Of a stretch of 64,000 nt of DNA, positions 43,868-56,400 are shown one piece after another (positions within the stretch are counted from its first letter, which is position 1; each line of letters begins with the position of its first letter). The position numbers and the translations under genes are program-made. The DNA comes from Dryocola sp051307055 (GTDB taxonomy: Bacteria; Pseudomonadota; Gammaproteobacteria; Enterobacterales; Enterobacteriaceae): assembly GCF_051307055.1 (NCBI RefSeq), contig NZ_CP149994.1:2356001-2420000 (forward strand), given 5' to 3'. The notes below the pieces were generated by a model. It did no database searches and was not told where the DNA came from. It saw nothing but the letters and a program-made list of their open reading frames with translations.

Positions 43868-45043
43868 TTATCTTTCGCGCAATGCCTCTTTAGCTTTGTT
43901 CAGCGGTTTCAGCAGATAATCCATGATAGTCTTATTTCCGGTTTTGATATCAACGGTGGCAATCATGCCGGGGAACACCGGAAATTCCTGCCCCTGTTTA
44001 TTCGTCAGAGAGTTACTCAGAGTTCTGATATAGACCCGGTAGTAATAGACATCTCTTTTAACCGCATCCTGCAGCGTATCAGGGGATATCATCGCCACTT
44101 CCCCTTCCAGCCCCCCGTAAATCGAATAATCGTAAGCCGTTACTTTCACTAACGCTTTTTGTCCAGGGTGGATAAAGGCCACGTCGCGGGGAGAAATCTG
44201 GGCTTCGATAACCATCTGGTCGTCAAGCGGCATCAAACTCATCAACTTGCCGTTCGGTGGAATCACGCCGCCGACGGTGGTCACTTCGATATCTTTAACA
44301 ATGCCGCGTACCGGCGCGTTAAACGTCAGGTGAGTCAGAGAATCTTCACGCCCCTTCATGACCGGGCGCTGCGCCTCGATTTCGGCATTGGCTTTGGCTA
44401 ACTCTTCGCGAGCGCGAACGTAATACTGGTTTTGCATTTCAGTGATTTTATTCTCAAGCTCATTTTTTTGACGCTCAAGACGCAGTACTTCAACTTTGCT
44501 TGCGGCTCCCTGCGTAACCAGAGGACGGGTTAAACTCAGCTCGCGCTGGATCAGTGCAGCCCCCTGACGTAAACCAGCAAGGCCTTTAACAAGGCTGTCT
44601 CGTCGGGATCGATAGAGCGCGGTTTCCTGCTTAACCAGTTCCACGTCATCATCCAGTTCGGACGGAAAAACCAGTTCGCTGTTATTCACCTCGGCGTTCA
44701 GGCGTGCGGCGGTCGCCAGGGCGGCATTCAGGCGAGACTCGCTTTCCAGGACGCTGGACTCGGATCTTGTGCGATCCAGTTGGGCCAACCGCTGGCCGCG
44801 CTCGACGATATCTCCTTCACGAACCAGCAGCTTATGAATGATTCCACCTTCCAGGGACTGGATAACCTGCTCACGAGAAGAGGGGATCACTTTACCGCTC
44901 CCGGTGGTGACTTCATCAAGACGACAGATGCTTGCCCAGGTCATAAAGACAGCAAGCAAGGCAAAGAGCGACCACGCAACCAGCGTCGAACGCGGCAGGC
45001 GAGGCTCTTTTAAGCGGCTACTGAAGCGGGAAAAATCACTCAT
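43868..45043 (-). CDS. Type I secretion membrane-fusion protein (HlyD/LapC family)
   Basis: The periplasmic adaptor linking the ABC exporter to the outer-membrane channel. The 391-residue protein has a short cytoplasmic N-terminus, one membrane segment (about 19-40), a split lipoyl domain (VIQSLEGGIIHKLLVREGD ... LTFNAPVRGIVKDIEVTTVG), a coiled-coil hairpin (about 90-245) and a C-terminal beta-barrel with the HlyD-type ending VFPGMIATVDIKTGNKTIMDYLLKPL. It overlaps the exporter gene by 8 bases, so the two are coupled. Confidence 0.94.
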   Translation of the reverse strand: MSDFSRFSSRLKEPRLPRSTLVAWSLFALLAVFMTWASICRLDEVTTGSGKVIPSSREQVIQSLEGGIIHKLLVREGDIVERGQRLAQLDRTRSESSVLESESRLNAALATAARLNAEVNNSELVFPSELDDDVELVKQETALYRSRRDSLVKGLAGLRQGAALIQRELSLTRPLVTQGAASKVEVLRLERQKNELENKITEMQNQYYVRAREELAKANAEIEAQRPVMKGREDSLTHLTFNAPVRGIVKDIEVTTVGGVIPPNGKLMSLMPLDDQMVIEAQISPRDVAFIHPGQKALVKVTAYDYSIYGGLEGEVAMISPDTLQDAVKRDVYYYRVYIRTLSNSLTNKQGQEFPVFPGMIATVDIKTGNKTIMDYLLKPLNKAKEALRER

Positions 45044-47231
45044 TCGCCCCCTCCTCTGCTGCGTCCTTCGCCGATGTCGTTTTTTTCATCCTCACGGTCC
45101 GCTGCGCGGTTTTACTCGGGACCATTCCGTGTTTACTCAGGATGGCGTCGCGTGGCCCATCCATCACTACCTTTCCGTTATTCAGCACAATGATGCGATC
45201 GACCAGTCCAAGAATGGGGAGGCGGTGGGTCGCCACCACCAGCGTTCGCTGCTTGCCAAGCCAGAGATTAAGATGCTGGATAAACTCTTTTTCACCGACT
45301 TCATCGAGCCATGCGGTAGGCTCATCGAGCAGCAGGATATTCGGCGAAGTCAGCAAAGCACGCGCCAGCAGCAGCGCCTGACGCTGGCCGCCTGACAGCC
45401 CCGCGCCGCCTTCGCTGATGAGGTAATTCAGCCCCATTTTCTGTTTACGAACGAACGCCAGCGCCCCGCTGTTGACCAGCGCCAGATGTATTTCCTCATC
45501 GGTTGCCAACGGGTTGCCCATCATAATATTGTCGCGCACCGAGCCGAAAAACAGGCGCGCCTGCTGGCTAAGCAACTGCATATCACGCCGCACATCGGCA
45601 GGATCGAGATGATTTAGCGCGACGCCATCCAGCAAAATATGGCCCTGCTGTGGCTCTTGCATACCGGCAAAAAGCTGAAGCAGCGTACTTTTACCCGAAC
45701 CGTTGCGGCCCAGTATGGCCACACGCTCGCCGGCCCCAATATTCAAATGAGGGATATTCAGGACGTTCAGCTTCTCTTCCTCGTCGTAATAAAAGCCCAC
45801 ATCCTCAAGAACATAGTGACCGCGCAGATGCGCTTTATGCACTTTCTTACCCCGTTGCGGATCGTCAACAGGACGCTGCATCAGGTCATCCAGCCCTTTG
45901 CGCGCGACCTTAGCCGACTGCCAGCGAGAGAGAATCCCGGAAATCTGCGACAGCGGGGAAAGGGTACGCGACGCCAGAATGGAGGTTCCCACCAGCGCGC
46001 CGGTTGTCATATCTCCGCTGATGACGAGATAGCAGCCAGTCAGCAGCACCACGGCGTAGACGATGGACTGCACTTCCTGTGTCCAGGTCAGCAGCAGGCC
46101 CGTCAGCCAGCGCTGCTTCATCCCCACGCTGGCAGCCACGTCGTTGGTGTTGTTCCACTGGTTCTGAAACCGCTGTTCGGCGCGCATCAGCTTAATGTCT
46201 TCGATACCTTGTACAGCCTCGATAAGCGTCGCGTTACGGATGGCCGACTCGCGCATCCCCTCGCCGGAGAGCTTTGCCAACGGACGTTGAACCAACAGGC
46301 CCGGAATTAACAGCAATGGCACCGCGAGCAGGACCACCCATACCAGCGGACCTCCGATTACCCACAGGATGAAGACAAACAGCAGGAAGAACGGCAGATC
46401 GGAAATCGCCGCAATCGTCGTCGAGGTGATTAGCTCACGCACCGACTCCAGCTCGCGGATCTGGGCAATAAACGAGCCCGTCGATTTGGAGCGTGCCCCG
46501 TTTTTAATGCGCAGCGCGTGGGCAAAAATACGCTCAGATATGCGCAGATCGGCCCGTTTACCAATAGCGTCGGAAATGTGTACCCGCAGCATACGCATGA
46601 TGAATTCGAAGACAATCGCGAGCATCACGCCGCTAAACAGTACCCACAGCGTGGCCTCCGACTGGGACGGCACTACACGGTCATAAACCTGCATGGAGAA
46701 CACCATACCGGAGAGCGCCAGCACGTTCGCCACCAGCGCCACCAGCATAATGTCGCCGTAGCGACGCCAGTCCTTCAGCGCCAGCTGCCAGAACCAGCTC
46801 TTCTCGTAGGGTTTGATGTAATCGTCAACGCGAGCGTCCGGCGTGGACTCCAGCGGGCGCAACACCATTAAGCCTTTTAGCCTCTGCCCAAGTTCCTCGC
46901 GCGTCAGAACCGTCTCCAGACCGCCGTCTCCGCTGAACTGAAGGCTGACGTTGCCCTCGCTATCCATGCGGTTGATCACCGCAATTTGACCCGCGGTAAA
47001 TTCAGCCAGAAGCGGCAATCGCCAGGGATCGATTAACGTCGCCTCGGCGGGCGCAACACGCAGCCCAAGCCCAAGCTGACGCGCCATCTCCTCAAGCACC
47101 TGCTGGCGCGGAGAAAGGCTTTCATGGCTGAAAGTGACCCGAACATGTTCCTGAGAAAAGTCCAGCCGATAATGTTTCGCGACGAGAAGCATGGCCTGAA
47201 GCCAGGGTTCATACTGTGGATGAGTATTCAT
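45036..47231 (-). CDS. Type I secretion ABC exporter (LapB-like)
   Basis: The inner-membrane ABC transporter that drives export of the giant adhesin. The 731-residue protein begins with a C39-peptidase-like domain (about 1-130) without an obvious catalytic cysteine, so it should bind but not cut substrate. It then has six membrane segments (about 160-440) and a nucleotide-binding domain with Walker A GRNGSGKST, signature LSGGQRQ, Walker B ILLLDEPTAWLDE and switch His in VVATHRL. It lies 174 bases after the adhesin gene, with a terminator-like hairpin between. Confidence 0.94.
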   Translation of the reverse strand: MNTHPQYEPWLQAMLLVAKHYRLDFSQEHVRVTFSHESLSPRQQVLEEMARQLGLGLRVAPAEATLIDPWRLPLLAEFTAGQIAVINRMDSEGNVSLQFSGDGGLETVLTREELGQRLKGLMVLRPLESTPDARVDDYIKPYEKSWFWQLALKDWRRYGDIMLVALVANVLALSGMVFSMQVYDRVVPSQSEATLWVLFSGVMLAIVFEFIMRMLRVHISDAIGKRADLRISERIFAHALRIKNGARSKSTGSFIAQIRELESVRELITSTTIAAISDLPFFLLFVFILWVIGGPLVWVVLLAVPLLLIPGLLVQRPLAKLSGEGMRESAIRNATLIEAVQGIEDIKLMRAEQRFQNQWNNTNDVAASVGMKQRWLTGLLLTWTQEVQSIVYAVVLLTGCYLVISGDMTTGALVGTSILASRTLSPLSQISGILSRWQSAKVARKGLDDLMQRPVDDPQRGKKVHKAHLRGHYVLEDVGFYYDEEEKLNVLNIPHLNIGAGERVAILGRNGSGKSTLLQLFAGMQEPQQGHILLDGVALNHLDPADVRRDMQLLSQQARLFFGSVRDNIMMGNPLATDEEIHLALVNSGALAFVRKQKMGLNYLISEGGAGLSGGQRQALLLARALLTSPNILLLDEPTAWLDEVGEKEFIQHLNLWLGKQRTLVVATHRLPILGLVDRIIVLNNGKVVMDGPRDAILSKHGMVPSKTAQRTVRMKKTTSAKDAAEEGANE

Positions 47232-47360
47232 AATGCGACGTCCTGTCCAGCACGATAATTACGCCCAGAAAGGCTATTTTTGTCAGACAATCAGAAAACG
47301 AATTCCTGAACGCGAGCACAAAAACAGCTTATTAATTTTATGGTTACGGTGTTTAGCGTT

Positions 47361-47405
47361 AAAAAAACGCAGCATGCCGCGAGGATTGCCCCTCGCGGCT
47401 GTGCT
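47361..47405 (-). terminator. Terminator/attenuator between the adhesin and exporter genes
   Basis: Directly after the adhesin stop the minus strand folds GCCGCGAGG-GGCAAT-CCTCGCGGC (9 bp, extended by AGCA/TGCT), followed by GCG and seven T residues. It should stop most transcripts coming out of the adhesin gene, so the exporter genes need read-through or their own promoter in 47232-47360. Confidence 0.85.
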
Positions 47406-50400
47406 TTACGCAATTAACAGTTGATGGTTGGCCAGCAGAGTGGCGAGATCGGTCTGTACACCGTTCAGCGTGACAACGGTTGTCGGGTCAAACTGGCTGC
47501 CCGTTCCGTCGCGGTTCATCTGAATCTCGGTATTGCTGCCGTTTTGCACCACCCGGATATAGTCGCTTATGTTACTGGCGCTGCTGTCCAGCGTTGCCAC
47601 ATCGTTCACGTAGCTCGCCGCGCCCGTGCCGGTATAACCGCTGCCGGACAGCAGATCGCGCAGATCGATACGGTCCGTATCCGCCGTGCCTTCCCAGGTG
47701 CCGACCGTGAAACCGTTTACCACGTCGCTACCGTTGCCGCCGGTCGCATCCGAGGCATCGATTAGCTTGTACAGCAGGGTATCGTGACCGCCGCTGCCAA
47801 GAGCAAAGGTGTCATTACCACCGCGTCCTTCAAACTGGTTATCACCGCTGTTGCCGATGATAACGTCGTCATAGTTCGAGCCTGCGATGCCTTCAATGTT
47901 GTTCAACCGCGAGGTGCCAAAACCGGTAACCTGCGCCGTTGAGAGCCGCAAATCAACGCTGATGCCCGAGGTCGCATTACGGTAATCCACCACGTCTGTC
48001 CCGCCGATATTGTTCCAGGTGTCGTAACCGGAGCTCGTATTCCAGCCGCCGGAGCCGTTATAGGTGTAGGTACCAGCCTCAGCGATAAAGGTGTCGTTAT
48101 ATCCGGTGCCGGTCAGGGTGCCGCTATGGCCGCCGGTTGCCGCTTCGGCCGTGAGAACATAGCCCTCTTTGCCGTTGCCGCCGACCAGTCCATCCCAGAT
48201 GACGTTATCCAACTTTCCGTTAGTCATCTTCACGATCTCCACCGAGTAGGTTTCATTCGGTTCCAGCCCGTAGAAACTCACCAGCGCAGAGGTATCGTTG
48301 AAGCCGATACCTGACTGGGCGTTAACGATCTGCGAAGCGATCGGCACACCCGCCGCGTTATACAGGTTGATCGTATTACCGTAGTAGGCGTTGATGCCTT
48401 CGCTATCAACGATGTGCAGATGCATCGCAGTGCCGTCAGCGATGGTCTGGCTGTTTTGCACCAGCGCCACCTTGCCATTTTGCTGGGAAACCAGCAGATC
48501 CTGCGCGCCGTCCCAGTTGTAATCCACCGCCGCCACGCCGGTCACTTTCGCCAGCCCGGCGGCCAGCTGGCTTGAGGTCCAGGTGGAACCAAAGCTGTTA
48601 TTGGTGAACAGGGTGGCGGTTTGCGAGCTGCCGTAGGCGCTGAGCTTAACGATGTCCATCTGCCCGTCGCCGTTCCAGTCGACCGCCGCCGACAGGTAGC
48701 CCGCCGCGGCGTCAGGGGCTTCTACGGCGCTCCTGACCGTGGAGAGCTGCCCTGTGCCATTGTTGTAATAAATCACGCCGCCGGTATTGTTCAGCGCAGT
48801 GCCAAGATAGAGATCCATATAGCCGTCGCCGTTGTAGTCTGCCCACGTCATGGATGCCGCCGTGGTGCTATTCGCGGCGTTGCCGACAAACACGCCGGTG
48901 ATGTTCTGGCCGATGGACAGGGTCCCGTCGCCCTTATTGTTAATCACGGTCAGCGAGTAAGCGCCGCTGCGGTCGGTGTGCTGCACGATATCGACGCTGC
49001 CATCGTTATTAAGATCAACGCCTGAGATTTCGCGTCCGGAGTTAAACCTGGCGTAGAACCCACCTTCCCCGCCGGTGCCGTCCGGCGTCAGTACACCGTT
49101 GTTGTTCACCAGATAGGTCAGAGAGTCCATCCCCGCATCGCCGTAGGCCAGATCCAGATAGCCATCGCCGGTTTTATCGTAGGCAATTACGCCACCGTAA
49201 TAAATCGTGGTGCCCATTGCCGGCTGGCTGGCGGCGTAGCTGGTACCGTTATAGGTCCACATTACCTGAGTCGATCCTCCCCAGTCACTCTCGGTAGCAA
49301 ACACGTCTGCCGTACCGTTACGATCGAAATCGGCCGCAGTCTGGTTGATAAGATAATAGCTACGGGTATTGGTCAGAGCAGAGCCTGTATAGCTCGACGT
49401 ATCGCTGCTGGAGTAAGAGTGCCCGTTGGCGATAATATTCCACAGGCCGCTGCTGTTGAGGCCGAGCGTCATGGTCGAGTTATAACCGTTACCGCTGGCG
49501 CTGGCCCAGTCAGTATTATTCAACACGGTCTCCACAGTCAGGCCGCCGGTCGCGATACCCGTAGCGTTGCCGTTACCCGCGCTGCTCTTCACCTGCGCCG
49601 TGACGTCATAGCTGCTGGCGCTTAGCGCATCGCCGTCCGGGATCTGCAAATACCAGGTGTTGTTATGCGGATCGACCACCACCGCGCCGCCGGCTTGTGA
49701 GGTGTAGATTTTGTCATTCACCGTCACCGCCAGATATTCACCGTTCATCAGTCCGGCAGAAACCGTACCGCCGACGATCGGCGTGGTATCCGGGGTGGTC
49801 TGAGCCGTAACCGCCGCCGTTGTGGTCGGCACGCTGGTATCCACGCTCAGTACAAATCCAGCGGATTCAGCGTAGTTACCCGCTTTATCGGTCACCCGCA
49901 GCACGTACGTATGGTCGCCATTGCCCAGGCCGCTGTCCTGGAAGGACCAACCGGCGCTGCCGTTCATCATGACCTGGCCCAGCAATAGCCCGTCGCGGTA
50001 CAGCTCGGCGATCTCGTCATCTGCTATTGCCTGATTCAGCGTACCGTTAATCATCGGCGTGGTATCGTCGGTCACTACCGACAAGCCGAAATCGCCCCGA
50101 CGCTCACCGTCGCTGTCGGTGTAACCGACTACCGTACCCAGCGTGGTTGGCGGTCTGGTGTCTACGGTCACAACCTGCTGCGCGGTAGAACCCACGTTCC
50201 CGGCTTCATCGATAATGCGCAACTGCCAGGTGTAATCGCCGTCGGTAAGTTCGCGGGTATCGGTGTAACGCCAGCCCGTACCGTCTGTCGTGACGTCTGT
50301 CCAGGTCGCACCGCCATCAGGGCTAATCTGCGCCCGTTCGTCGCTGGCCAGCGCGCTTCCCAGCGTGCCGCTTATCGTCAACGACTTATCGCTGGTAATG

Positions 50401-53400
50401 AAGTCGCTGCCGGACCGGCCGGTATCTTCAGCGATAGCATCAACCGTGATGCCATAGCGCGGCGCCTGAGTGTCTACCGTGACCACCTGCGAAGTGGTGG
50501 AGCCCACGTTGCCCGCCTGATCCACCACGCGCACCTGATAGCTATGATCGCCATCGGTTAGCGTGCGGGTATCCGCGTAGCTCCACGTGGTTCCGCTGAC
50601 CGTGGCGTAAACCCAGCTCGCACCGCCGTCCAGGCTCAACTGAACAAATTCGTCCGCACCAGGCGCTTTACCCAACGTGCCGTGCAGCGTGCAGGAGGTT
50701 TTGCTGGTCAGGAAGTCGTTGTTATTAAAGCCCGTATCCACAGTGATATTGTCCACGGTCACCGCGACAGCCTCATCCGGGGCAACGGTATCTACCCTCA
50801 CCTGCTGATGTGCCCACGCGCCCACGTTGCCCGCCATATCAATCACTCGCACCCAGTAGTCGCAGGTCTGGTTTTCCAGCGTGCGGCCATCGACATGGTA
50901 CCAGGCATTGCCAATCACCGTCGCGTTCTGCCAGGTGATTCCCCCGTCCAGGGTAATCTGTACGAACTCGTCATCCGCCAGCGCTGCGCCCAGCGAGCCG
51001 CGCAGCGTCAGTGAAGCATCGTTAGTGATAAAATCGCTGTTGCTCAGCCCGCTATCCTCGCTGATGCTATCGATGGTGATGGTTTTGCCGCTGGCCGGTG
51101 CCACGGTATCAATGGTCACCACCTGGCTTGCGGTGGCGCTAACGTTGCCCGCGTCGTCAATCACGCGCAGCTGATAGTTATAATCGCCATCCGCCAGCTT
51201 GCGGCTATCTACATAGGTCCAGGTCAGTCCGCTAACGTTAACGTCAATCCAGATAGCGCCCCCGTCGATGCTGATCTGCGCGCGCTCGCCGCTGCCCAGC
51301 GCCTTGTCCAGCGCTCCTTTCAGGCTGATCTGGTTGTCGCTGGTAATAAAATCGCCGCCAGAAAGCCCCGTATCCTGGGTGACAGAATCGACGGTAATGG
51401 CCGATGCCGCAGGCGCGGTGCGATCGACCACCACCGCCTGGCTGGCTGTCGCGCTCACATTGCCAGCGTTATCGATCACGCGGACCTGGTACTGGTATGT
51501 TCCGTCGCTCAGGGTACGGCTGTCGCTGTAGCGCCAACGGGTACCCGTCACCGTCAGGTCTGTCCAGGTCGCGCCGCCGTCAATGCTGATCTGCGCATGG
51601 TCGCCGCTGCCCAGCGCCGTGCCCAGCGTTCCTTGCAGGTCGATCTGGCTGTCGCTGGTAATAAAATCGCTGTCGGAAAGCCCCGTATCCTGGGTGACAG
51701 AATCGACGGTAATGGCCGATACCGCAGGCGCGGTGCGATCGACCACCACCTCCTTGCTATCCGTCGCGCCCACGTTACCGGCGTTATCGATAACGCGAAC
51801 CTGGTACTGGTATGTTCCGTCGCTCAGGGTGCGGCCGTCGCTGTAGCGCCAGCTGGCGCCCGTCACCGTCAGGTCTGTCCAGGTGGCGCCGCCGTCCAGG
51901 CTGATTTGCGCTTTCTCATTATTGCCAGGCTGCGCGGTCAGCGTACCCTTGACCACGACCCGGCTGTCGTTGGTGATAAAATCACTGGCGCTCAGGCCGC
52001 TATCGTTTTGCAGCGAATCGATGTTGATGCCCATTGACGGCGCGCTCAGATCGACGGTCACGTACCGATCCGAGCTGGCGCTATTGCCGATGATATTGCT
52101 GACCTGCGCGTTAATGACGCAGGCACCGCCGTCCGCAAGCGCGCTCACGTCCGCGCTGCCGACGGTGCAGCTCCAGCTTTTATCTGTCCGCACGGTCGCC
52201 GTGTAGGTTTTACCATTAAGCGTAATGGTTACCGTCTGCCCCGCTGGCGCATCGGTAGTTCCGCTAACAACCAGCGGCGTGCCGTGTTCGGCGGCGCTGA
52301 CGATATCGTCCCCGGCAAAAGCGTTAATGCTGATAACTGGAACCTTACCGTTAAGCGTGACAACGTGCGTCGCGCTGCCTGGGTTACCCGCCTTATCGCT
52401 TACCGAAGCGGTAATGGGGTAATCCCCGTCGCCCAGGCCGAGGAAATTGTGCCCTGCCACAAACAGCGACCACTTGCCGCCGGCAAGTACAGCGGTCTGA
52501 TAGCTGTGCCCGTTGAAGGTCAGCGTCACCATCTGCCCCTGCTCGGCCGTGGTAGTACCGCTGAGAGTTTGTCCGGCCTGCTGCTCGCTGTTATTAACGA
52601 TATTGTTGCCCGCCACGGTATCGATAGTGACGGTTGGCGCGACGGTATCCACCGTCAGCATTTGCGTGATCTGGCCGCTGTTGCCCGCTTTATCGTTCAC
52701 CGATGCGGTCACGGCAAGCGCCCCCTCGCTCAGCACGGCAAGGTCGGCGGCCGGAATATTCAGCGTCCAGACGCCGTTATTCAACACCTCCGCGGTATAG
52801 GATTTGCCGTTCAGCGATACCGTCACCGTTTGTCCCGCTTCCACGCCGGAGAAGCCCTGGATCGTCAACGGTTGCTGTTTTTCCAGCGCGTTCAGCACGT
52901 TATCGCCGGCAATAATGTCAAAGCCGGGAGAGGGTAAACCGGTATCCACGGTCACGTTATGGGTGCCGCTGCCAGCGTTGCCCGCTGCATCTGTCACGCT
53001 GATGTTGACCGTCACCGTGCCGTCGCTCAGGCCGGAAATCACGTTCGCCGGAACCTCGATGTTCCAGTTGCCCGCCGCGTCCAGCACGGTGGTGTAGGTG
53101 TGTCCGCCAAGAGTAACGGTGACTTTATCCCCCGCCGCAGCGCCGGTGGCGGAGCCGCTAAAAACCTGCGCCTGACCGTGCTCGGTCATGTTAATTACGT
53201 CGTCTTCCGCCACAGGGTTGATAGTGACAGACGGAACGGTCACGCCCACCGTCAGGTTGCGCTCGACGGAAGCCGGGTTACCCGCTTTGTCGTTCACGCT
53301 CGCCGTCACCGTCACGCTGCCGTTGGCCAGCGCAGCCAGATCCGCCGCCGGAACATTCAGCGCCCATGTGCCGTCGCTGCCCATCGTAGTGATGTAGGTT

Positions 53401-56400
53401 TTGCCATTCAGGGTAACGGTCACCGTCTGCCCCGCTTCGGCGGTGCTGGTGCCGTTAATCGTCAAATCGGCCTGCGCTTCCATCGCGTTGAGGATGTTGT
53501 CAGACGCAATGGCGCCGATGGTGACGGACGGCGCGGTGGCATCCACGTGATACTCGCGGCCCGCCGAAGCGCTGTTGCCATTCACGTTGGTCACGCTGAC
53601 CTGCACGCTGGCAGCACCGTCTTGCAGACTCGCCAGATCGACAGATGGCACGATCGCCGTCCAGTTGCCGCTGGCCTCAACGGTGGCGGTGTAAGACTTG
53701 CCGCCGAAGGTGATAGTGACGGTCTGGTTTTCCTCCACGTTGGAGGTTGTGCCTGACAGCACCAGATCCGCGTTGTTCTCCACCGTATTGATTACGTCGT
53801 CGGTAGCAATAGCGTCAACGCTGATGGCCACCGGCGCCAGATCCACGGTTACGCCGTGGCTGATGGAAACCGGGTTGCCTGCCGTACTCTGGCCTTCAAC
53901 CGTAATAGTGGCGCGACCTTCAGCCAGCGCGCCCATGTCAGCCGCCGGCACTGTCGCACTCCAGGCGCCGTCCGCCAGCACGGTGGCAGGATAAGTTTTG
54001 CTGTTAACGGTGACGGTCAGCGTCGTGCCCGCCGTCAGCCCGTAGCTGGAGCCGGTAATAATCAGATTTTGACCGTGCTCGATGAGGTTGATCGCATCAT
54101 CGCCCGCTACGGTGCTCACGCGCAGGCCCGGTAAACTGGCGTCGATAATAATATCGCGCTCGCCGGTGCCGCTGTTGCCCACGCCGTTGGTGACGGAGGC
54201 GACGACCGTTAATTCGCCGTTGCCCAGCGCCGTCAGGATCTCTTCAGGCACGTTCACCGACCAGCCCAGATTACTCTGCACCGTTGCCGTGTAGGTGTTG
54301 CCGCCGAGAGTCACGGTGACGGTGTCACCCGCTTCCGCGTTCACCACCTTGCCGCTAATCGTCTGACCCGCCGCCACTTCAGCCGCGTTCACCACGTCAT
54401 CACCGGCGATCGCATTGATGATAACCCCAGGCAGAACGGACTCAACGGTCACCGCGTGCGTCGTGCTGGTGCTGTTACCTACGCTGTTCGTCGCAGACGC
54501 GCTGATGTTGTACAGCGCTTCACCCAGCGCGCCAACCTGCTCAGCCGGTACGGTGGTCGTCCATTTACCGTTAGCATCGACCGTCGCGCTGCAGGCTTTG
54601 CCGTTCAGCGTCACCGTCACCACCGCACCGGTCGCCAGGCCGGTAGCGGTGCCGCTAATCACCAAATCCTGCGCCTTTTCGGCGTTATTGATCGCATCGT
54701 CGTCAGAGACGGTGTCGATGGTCAGAACCGGAGCCGTGAGGTTCACTTCCACGTCGTGCGTGGCGCTGTTGCTGTTGCCGGCTTTATCCGTCACCGCCGC
54801 CGTGATGGTATATTTTCCGGCGGTTAACGCCTCTACTTCCGCCGCCGGAACGCCCACGCTCCAGCCGCCCGCCGCATTCAGCGTCGCAGTGTAGGATTTA
54901 TTATTGATGGTCACGGTAACCACATCTCCCGCCGCCGCACCGACCGCGGAGCCGCTGACGATTAACGCCTGACCGTGTTCGCTGCTGTTGATCACGTCAT
55001 CGCCGAAGACAGTGTTGATAACCAGTTGTGGAACGGTGGTATCCACCAGCACATCGCGATTGGCGGAAGCCGGGTTACCCGCTTTGTTGGCAACGGACGC
55101 GCTGACGGTATAGTTACCGTCTCCGGTAGCAATCAGGTCCACCGATGGAACGCTCACGCTCCACTTCCCGTTGGCCTGAACGGTAGTGGCGTACTCCACG
55201 CCGTTTAACGTCACGCGCACGGTCTGTCCTGCTTCGACATCACTGGTACCGTTAACGATCAGATCCTGCCGAGCTTCGGCCGCGTTGATGATGTTATTAT
55301 CGCTAACGATCCCGACAGACAAGGATGGAGCGGTGGTATCCACTCTGTATTCACGGCCCGCAGACGCGCCGTTGCCGTTCACGTTGACCACGCTCACCTG
55401 CACGCTGGCATCGCCGTCTTTCAGACCCGCCGACGGCACGGTTGCCATCCAGTTGCCGCTGGCATCGACGTTGGCGGTGTATGACTTGCCGCCGAAGATG
55501 ATATAAACCGCCTGGTTTTCTTCCACGTTGGACGTCGTGCCGGAGAGCACCAGATCCGCGCCTTTCTCGGCCGCGTTAATCACGTCATCCATGGCAATGG
55601 CGTCGATGCTGATGGCCACCGTTGCCAGATCCACGGTCACGTTGTGGCTGATGGAAACCGGATTGCCCGCGCCGCTCTGGCCCGCCACCGTAATGGTGAC
55701 GTTGCCTGCCGCAAAGGCGCCTACGTCCGCCGCTGGAATAGCTGCGGCCCAGGCGCCGTCCGCCAGCACGATCGCCGGATAGGTTTTGCTGTTAACGGTG
55801 ACGGTCAGCGCCGTACCCGCCGCCAGGTCAGCGCTGGTGCCGCTGATAATCAGATGCTGGCCGTGCTCGATGCTGTTGATCACATCATCGCCCGCCACGG
55901 TGTCCACGCGCAGGCCCGGCAGGTTTGCATCAATGGAGATCTCGCGATGGCCGGAGCCCGTATTGCCACGTTCGTTAGTCACGGCAGCCTTCACGGTCAG
56001 ATCGCCGTTGCCGATCGCCGTTAGCACGTCAGCCGGAACATGCACCGACCAGCTCAGATCGTTCTGTACGCTTGTGGTGTAGGTATTGCCGCCAATCACC
56101 ACGCTAACCGTATCGCCGCTCGCAGCATTGCTTACCTTGCCGCTGATGGTTTGCCCTGCGGCGACCTCCGCGGCGTTAATGATATCGTCGGTCGCAATGG
56201 CGTTAACGATCACCACCGGCAGTGCGTAATCAACCAGGATGTCGTGTTCAGCGCTGGCCCTGTTGCCCGCGTTATCAATAACGCTGGCGGTCACGGCGTA
56301 ATTCGCCTCGCCTAATGCTCTGACCGCAGAAGCCGGAACCGTCACGTTCCAGTTACCGCTGGTGTCCGCGATCGCGGCGTAATGAATGCCGTTCAGCATC

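Noticed and set aside
51597..52037. Many 60-230 codon plus-strand frames opposite the adhesin gene
   Set aside because: They recur with the repeat period and mirror the Ig modules; none has a family match or a consistent ribosome binding site.
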